A stretch of 64,000 nt of DNA, taken from NCBI RefSeq assembly GCF_019649055.1, contig NW_026570235.1, positions 496,001 to 560,000 on the forward strand. The letters run 5' to 3'. Positions 57,999 to 64,000 of this stretch are shown here, piece after piece; the stretch's first letter is position 1, and each line of letters opens with the position of its first letter. The stretch comes from Paramacrobiotus metropolitanus (taxonomy: Eukaryota > Tardigrada > Eutardigrada > Parachela > Macrobiotidae). The translations under genes and the position numbers were made by a program. Below the pieces are notes generated by a model that was not told where the DNA came from, made no database searches, and saw nothing but the letters and a program-made list of their open reading frames with translations.

Positions 57999-58694
57999 TA
58001 CGAGGAGGGGGTAAATACACGGGATAGACAAAAAAAACAGCAATAATAAGGGATAACCATTCACATGTTGTGCAGCATGGCCAGCACCAAGGGGAGGCAA
58101 TCCAGCGACACTACACAAAATTCAGGCTTTGAGACCCGAGCTGCCTTCTCCGTAGAATCCTATGTTATACTCAAACACCTGCATCTTGGACATTTCAGAA
58201 TCAATCCGTGCAGTCTATATCTTAAAAGAACAAGAAATAATTAACAAGATTTTCGATACCACGCAAGCCGTGATCTATGAGAAACGAGACAAGTTAGAGC
58301 CAATTAAGTTTCCCATAGACAAAGCTAAGGAGCTTCGTGAAAGCAAGCCATCCAACTCTTATGCTTAGTCTACGAGAAACTAAAACAACTCAATCTTGCC
58401 TCAGTTTTGATGAGTGGCGAGTTATTTGGTATCAAAAATCTTGTAAATTTTTTCTTGTTCTTTTGAGCTATCGCTTGTGCGGATTAGTTCTGAAATGTGC
58501 AAGACGAAGGTGGTTGAGTTTAACATAGAAGTCTACGGAGAAACAGCTCGAGACTGGAGTCTCAACGGCTTTTCTGCACTGTGACACTTAACTGCCTTCT
58601 CTTGGTGGCTGGCCGTGTTGCACAACACGTGAATGGTTATCCCTTATTATTGCCGTTTTTTCTGTCTATCCCGTGTATTTACCCCCTCCTCGTA
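57999..58694. repeat. Foldback element of about 0.7 kb with about 160 bp arms
   Basis: The left arm (57999 to about 58165) starts TACGAGGAGGGGGTAAATAC and includes AATAAGGGATAACCATTCAC. The right arm (about 58535-58694) is its reverse complement with a modest number of differences, ending GTATTTACCCCCTCCTCGTA. The region between has an ORF of 68 codons without known motif. The form is that of a non-autonomous TIR DNA element. No target duplication is evident. Confidence 0.8.
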
Positions 58695-59742
58695 CCAAAA
58701 ATTTCCGTTTTGTATAGCCAGCGTCTACCTGATGCTACAGTAGATGATGTACAATTTGACAGTACAAATAACAGATGTACAATCATTGCGAATATTTTTT
58801 CTTTAAATTTTTCACTTCTAAAAGCATGATTCTACGGGTTCTATCGGTATAATTCAAATCTATTCAATTTAATTCTAGCCGGTCTGAGCATGGGCAGAAT
58901 AAACTTCTAGCAAATTTATTAAGACTCCCAGTATGCTAGTCAATTACACAATTACACAATCCCATAAAAAACATTTAGCGAGTTCCAGCATTTTCCAGTG
59001 CATATCCGAGCGCTAGACAGCACAATGTCATAGTAGTGTATGTATTCAAGTCAATCTTCCACTGACTAGGCAGAAAAATTGTGCATGAGAGAAATACAAC
59101 AAATACCCGGGTGTTATCGAAAGCGCAAAAAGGTCAAAAGGGACACACTGAAGACGCATATTTTCGGTTGCAATTTTAATGACTTGATAATTAACTTAAC
59201 AACCACATCCCCATCCCCCGACTGCCTACACAGCTACGCGCTGAACGGCTGGCAAATGTAAACCACAGGGATGCTGCTACTGCTGTGTAACAGATCACAA
59301 GCAAAGTCAGCCGGCTGTAAACTGGAGCAGCAGAAGCTCAGATCGCAGCGCAGGGCACACACAGTGGAAATGGACCAATGTGCAAATAGCTAGCAGCACG
59401 TGGGATGCCGCACAGCTGCAGGTGCACATCCATATATATGTTATGCATCCCAGGCAGCGCGGCTCAGCGTCGACATCGCGGGAAAATATATATATCGGGT
59501 TGGATGACTGCTCTCCTCTTCCCGCCCGTCAATTGCCAGTGCCGCGTATACATATCCTTCGGGCTTTATCAGCTCATCCCTTTCTGTGCGAGACGGCTTT
59601 AAGTTCCGCTTGTTGTCTGTTAAACTGTTTCTTAAGCTATTTAACTGCATTAATCTTTGCATATTTTATAATCACTCGCAGCCGCTTTGTATCCTTGTTG
59701 CCGTCGAATTCGGCATAGTCAAATAATATACAACTTTACACA
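58695..59742 (+). promoter_or_regulatory. Upstream region of the POU4 gene
   Basis: No gene is seen. Two abutting E-boxes, CAGCTG (59413-59418) and CAGGTG (59419-59424), lie about 320 bp before the start codon. AT-rich TATATATA stretches (about 59430 and 59487) follow, one of which could serve as a TATA element. Promoter role is inferred from position only. Confidence 0.4.
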
Positions 59743-62456
59743 ATGTCCAGCACAATATTCCATACATTGTCCCGAACACACCTTTCCGGCGACAGTCTAG
59801 ATATGAGCAATAAAACGTTTGGATTACCAACTTTTGCCAGTCCGGCCGGACTGGCGAATGGACGCGGCGGATACAGTCCCACTTCCGCATATCGTGCTAA
59901 CATGAACGCCGCCGATCAGATGCGCCGACAGATGCCAGCGGTAAGTTAAGTTTTAAATATTAATAATACACTATGGCGGCATGTGTAAACTGGTAAGAAA
60001 ACTTACATTAACACCCAGACGGGAATGTGTAAATGAAATCAAATGTTTTATGAATAAGTGTACTGCCGCGGCACTAGACGAGGCTAACTGAATAAGCCAT
60101 GCACCGGCTACTGTCCGGAAGCGATCTATTTAATTATACACAGACTTATTCAGCAAACGGAAATAAGTCATTGATACATGAAATATTTCAATGGTTCGAT
60201 CCCGGAATCCAATTGAAGTCTGTGTATATGTATAGCGCCTCATTGACACGTACGCGTATGCAGTAAATGTGTGAATTTACTTTGTTGGCCTTCCCTTAAT
60301 CGTCTCCATATTTTATGAGGACTGCTTATGTAGGGATCAATTCTGCCAGTGTAAACACTTGTACCTTTGGGCAATTTGATTCGGTACAGTGTGTGAAAGT
60401 TTAGATAGACTAGACCGACAGTAGTACATTAATAATGAAACAATGCATGCTTGTCTACTTTGTAAATTTATTTCTTGCATTCATGTATATGTTCATGACG
60501 CTTAAATAAGTTTTTCCTTGCCCCTGATTGGCGCCGGCCAGACGGGATTTTTCAGTTTCGACGATTCATCGCGTTTTCTTGGATCGGCCGACGCGCTGAC
60601 TGCGGTTGATTTGAAAGGTTCCGGTACGGATCATGCAGTACAAACCATACAAAACATCAAAGCCGATCCCCATGTGTCAATGTATCCATCCGTTGCGACA
60701 CATGCCAGCCGAATGCCGTCCACTTCTCATTCCATGGAACATGCTGGACCGATGGAATTTTACCACCATGATGGACTCACGGCTGCATTCACCAACTCCG
60801 GTCTAACAGGATTCGCTGGAGATCATAATGCGGTAAACAGAGAAGAAGTAGTGCTAAATACGCTAATGAGTGACCTTTCTGTCTGTGCTTATTTTGAGAT
60901 CTGTAAATGGCAAACCATTAATTCAATCGTCCAGCGCCTCATAATCATAATTACGTAATTACATGCGTCTGTAGTACACTGCACAATATAACCGGCATCT
61001 CTGTAGTTAGCGTTTTAATTTATCGACAGCAAAACAAACCAAACAAACGGGATACAATCTCAGCGATACGAGATTAGCTATCATGATAATTTAAACGTTT
61101 ATTAGAGGATCAAGCACAACAGATACTCCTGTGTCTAGCATATAAGTCTCCTTCATACGAGTCATATACGAGTCACTCGTATACTTCTTATCGTATTATC
61201 CCGAAAGTTTAGTTTGACACATTGTACTGTAAAATAAGCGATCCTATGGTCACTTAAGCAATCACTTTTTTAATTGCAAAACGCCAAATATGTTTGTCAG
61301 GGAATATGTACTCGTACATTCAAGCACATACACTGTCGTACAAAAAAAGATAAAAATGTATTGAAAAATGATTATGTCCGCATAACTGTTCTCTGTTCTT
61401 TACGAACAATTCTGATCATGCCTACTCCATAATAGTATTTCTAGTGTTTGTTCAAGAATAATTTTCCACCTTTGCGCATGGTTTTCAAAATTTATAAATC
61501 AAATTGCTGTGTCGTGTCTGAATTCATATTACAAACAGTCATGAGTATTATCACAGTACTGTAAGCAATCACGCAAAACACTGCGCAAATCCTCACAGCT
61601 TTGATAATTTAATAAAATTTTTTCTCCATCACATTACAAGCTTAACAAATACAGAAAACTGTACATCATCTGATACAAACACTGGACACAGTTAATAATT
61701 TAAATTCTCATCTTCTAAAAATTAGGCGCAGATAATCAAGGCGCGCAGATTGCGCAGCGATTTTCCTGATCCAATATGCACTGGTGACTGTTCATGTAAG
61801 GCGACAATACTAACACTCAGAAATTATAGGTATCGTCGCATAACCATGGTATCCATCCTTCGCTGTATTCGCACACTGCATTCGGCTCAATGGGTCATTC
61901 CAGCCTATCCGCTCACAGCCTGGGTCACATTGCGTCGTCCATGCATGACCTGAGTTTGGATACTGACCCCCGTGAACTGGAACAGTTTGCCGAGCGTTTC
62001 AAACAACGTCGAGTGAAATTAGGGGTCACACAGGCCGATGTCGGTAAGGCATTGGCTAACCTGAAAATTGCCGGTGTTGGATCACTTAGCCAGAGTACGA
62101 TTTGCCGGTTCGAGAGTCTCACGCTGAGCCACAACAATATGGTGGCGCTGAAGCCCATCTTGCACGCCTGGCTCGAACAAGCCGAAAAAGAAGCCAAAGT
62201 CAAAGCCAAAGAAGGCTCTCCCACATCCGACAACTCCACGCTGAGCATGGATAAAAAACGCAAGCGCACCTCTATCGCCGCACCGGAAAAGCGTCATCTG
62301 GAGGCTTTCTTTGCCATGCAACCGCGGCCATCCGGTGAGAAAATTGCCGCCATAGCCGAGAAGTTGGATTTGAAGAAGAACGTTGTCCGCGTGTGGTTTT
62401 GCAATCAGCGCCAGAAACAAAAGCGCATGAAATTTGCCGCTGCCCAGCACCGATGA
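59743..62456 (+). CDS. POU4: POU class 4 (Brn3/UNC-86/Acj6) transcription factor
   Basis: Three exons: 59743-59940, 60542-60832 and 61830-62456, all joined in phase 0. Exon 2 begins TGFFSFDDSSRFLGSADALT-AVDL, corresponding to the POU-IV box (family: LFASLDETLLARAEALAAVDI), which is diagnostic for class 4. His/Ser-rich linkers follow. Exon 3 carries the POU-specific domain (DPRELEQFAERFKQRRVKLG, VTQADVGKALANLKIAGVGS, SLSQSTICRFESLTLSHNNM) and the POU homeodomain (KKRKRTSIAAPEKRHLEAFF, EKIAAIAEKLDLKKNVVRVW, FCNQRQKQKRMKF), ending QHR at TGA 62454-62456. About 370 residues. Class 4 POU factors specify sensory and other neurons and bind octamer-like DNA as monomers or dimers. All key homeodomain residues of helix 3 (VWFCNQRQK) are present. 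Confidence 0.95.
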
Positions 62457-63808
62457 AGGTCACAATAGTATTACATATACAAATATACTGACTTCAGGAA
62501 AGTATTTCGTACAGACGTTTTTTATCGTTAGTTCAATGTGTTATTCCTTGCCATTCCTATTATTGTAAATGTCGAATTTTTTGTTCAAGAAATAGTCTTT
62601 TCGGCCTTTTTCTTTTGGTTATTTGCAAACTAAATACATTTCGGTATCATGAGCCGGCTAAAGATTTGGAGAGAAATATAATCAGCACGATGTAAACACG
62701 ACTATGTCAACATCATTCAACCTAACTTGCACATTGTGTCAACCAACTACCTTGGCTGGATAACAGGACCCCCAATTTCCATAAACTGTCTGTTGATTTT
62801 AAATGCACTAGGTAGTCAACTGAACAGGATAATTTTCGCGCACGGTATTGTCATATTTCAGATTGCAATAAGAAAACATAATACGCTTGGCTTTTTATAT
62901 TGTATAGCAAACATTACACAAATATGATTTGGCTTTTATTGTCCACAAAAATGCAATTACAACAAAGTGATGAGTTATGGACAGCAAAGTATCAAATATT
63001 CAGATGCATGCTTGACTTCACTAAGCCTTGCATAATAAAATATTTACCGAATTTCGTTGGAGTAGGGTTATTTTCAAGGAGTGTATTTTCTCGGCATAAC
63101 CTGCGGTGCTCGCTCAGACCTTCCTGCGCGCGGGATGTGTTGTATAAATCCATTTTCGCACCGTTGCTTACATTCGTGCGAATCGGCCGTTAATGATTTT
63201 GATGCTTTCTCAACACGGCGAAGTGAACGAAGCCCAAGTGTTGCGTGACTGTGATTCCATTCGGGTAATTCACATGGGTATAGATGCGCACGTCAGTTTA
63301 TTCCATTAAGACAATTAAGTTTTATCCGTAGATCGCGCCCCATGTCATTATTCTTCAATCAGTCTCGAATTATGATGCTCAAAGCATTTTTCATTTTAAG
63401 TACAAACAATGGAATAACCCATAGAATTCCTATACTTATGGCATAGTGTACTTGTGAATACTGCAGTGGAAACCGGAGCCACATTGCGCTAGAACGACCT
63501 GCGCATTGTACCGCATGTGACAGCTTTAGCATGTTGTTGGTGCGTTCCAGACATTGCGTTTAACAATACGTATTCCTTATTTGGAATCACCGGTGTTTTT
63601 CTCGGGAACCAGAATAATTATTTCAGGGTACGCAATACCCACAATTCTTTTAAACCACAGCGAAAAATTTAGTAAGCGGCGCATTAAATAAAAGGTGAAA
63701 TTTTCATGTACAGCAACTAAATCGCTACAATTGTCACAATATTGTATACAAAACGGGGGACAAAAGCTAACAAGTAAAATTTCTTTAATTCTTTAAAAAT
63801 ATGAAGTT
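62457..63808. other. 3' flank of POU4 and intergenic DNA
   Basis: AT-rich; ORFs up to 97 codons (for example 62900-63193, +) show no motif. A minus-strand stretch around 63076-63270 is also open but uninformative. I see nothing that supports a gene. Confidence 0.35.
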
Positions 63809-64000
63809 TTACGATAAAAACATGGCAGTATAATTATTGCGCCACAACAACACGGAATTGGATACATTCACAATAAACGACGCGGAACCCGATTTGTGAT
63901 GGCATATAACTAATCCCGACGCTTTGCTACTGCTGCTCGAATGACGAATGACACCAATGTCGTACTCAATTTTGCCGACGTGGTCGTCAAGACTTCCTAG
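63809..64000 (-). CDS. Possible last exon of a minus-strand gene cut by the window edge
   Basis: The minus strand is open from the right edge to a TAA at 63811-63809 (63 residues). The reading looks protein-like: DDHVGKIEYDIGVIRHSSSS, then KASGLVICHHKSGSASFIVN with alternating hydrophobic residues. The base composition rises in GC here compared with the preceding intergenic DNA. No family is recognised and the upstream exon is outside the window, so this is tentative. Confidence 0.3.
   Translation of the reverse strand, partial: LGSLDDHVGKIEYDIGVIRHSSSSSKASGLVICHHKSGSASFIVNVSNSVLLWRNNYTAMFLS

Noticed and set aside
1-64000. Retroviral, LTR or Polinton-type elements, CRISPR arrays, tRNA/rRNA genes, bacterial transfer
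   Set aside because: I looked for such signatures on both strands and found none that could be supported by eye; a profile and tRNA scan would be needed to exclude diverged copies.

Overview
This is a 64 kb piece of an animal nuclear genome. It carries intron-rich genes with GT-AG introns that are mostly 50-300 nt and a few of 1-5.6 kb, AATAAA-type poly(A) signals, and metazoan-only families (a POU4 factor, 53BP1, an MKLP1/KIF23 relative, a CRACD-like actin regulator). Gene density (12 clear genes, about 5 kb each) and short introns suggest a small-genome invertebrate bilaterian. My impression is a tardigrade or another small ecdysozoan, but nothing here proves it. I see no operons, CRISPR, tRNA, rRNA or bacterial genes.

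Layout: a possible partial exon (1-177) and a 1.5 kb foldback repeat (364-1920). Next come RBM26/27-like (+, 2609-8219), NFXL1 (+, 9174-13206), PGAP2 (-, 13703-16183, with a second foldback repeat in its last intron) and MRM1 (+, 16796-18890), which shares a divergent promoter with PGAP2. An unrecognised Ala/Thr/Pro-rich gene (+, 20174-22829) and ATG13 (+, 23949-27079) follow. A CRACD/KIAA1211-like gene (-, 27890-39097) has a 5.6 kb intron holding a PIF/Harbinger transposon nested in an older inverted-repeat element. After it lie a compact 53BP1 homologue (-, 41835-44708), a KIF23/MKLP1-type gene without motor domain (+, 45775-48412), RPL8 (-, 49138-50380), an RNF4-type SUMO-targeted ubiquitin ligase (+, 51454-52293), an unrecognised gene (+, 54845-56812), a third foldback repeat (57999-58694) and a POU class 4 gene (+, 59743-62456). 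A possible partial exon lies at the right edge (-).

The genes are a normal mixed eukaryotic neighbourhood, not one pathway: RNA metabolism (RBM26, RPL8, MRM1), GPI-anchor remodelling (PGAP2), autophagy initiation (ATG13), actin and cytokinesis (CRACD-like, KIF23-like), the DNA-damage and SUMO/ubiquitin response (53BP1, RNF4), and transcription (POU4). Two loci depart most from textbook architecture. The KIF23 homologue keeps the stalk and the C-terminal Arf-binding domain but has no room for a kinesin motor. The 53BP1 homologue seems to start about 27 residues before the Tudor domain. All exon joins were inferred by eye from reading frame, splice consensus and remembered family sequences. No search was run.
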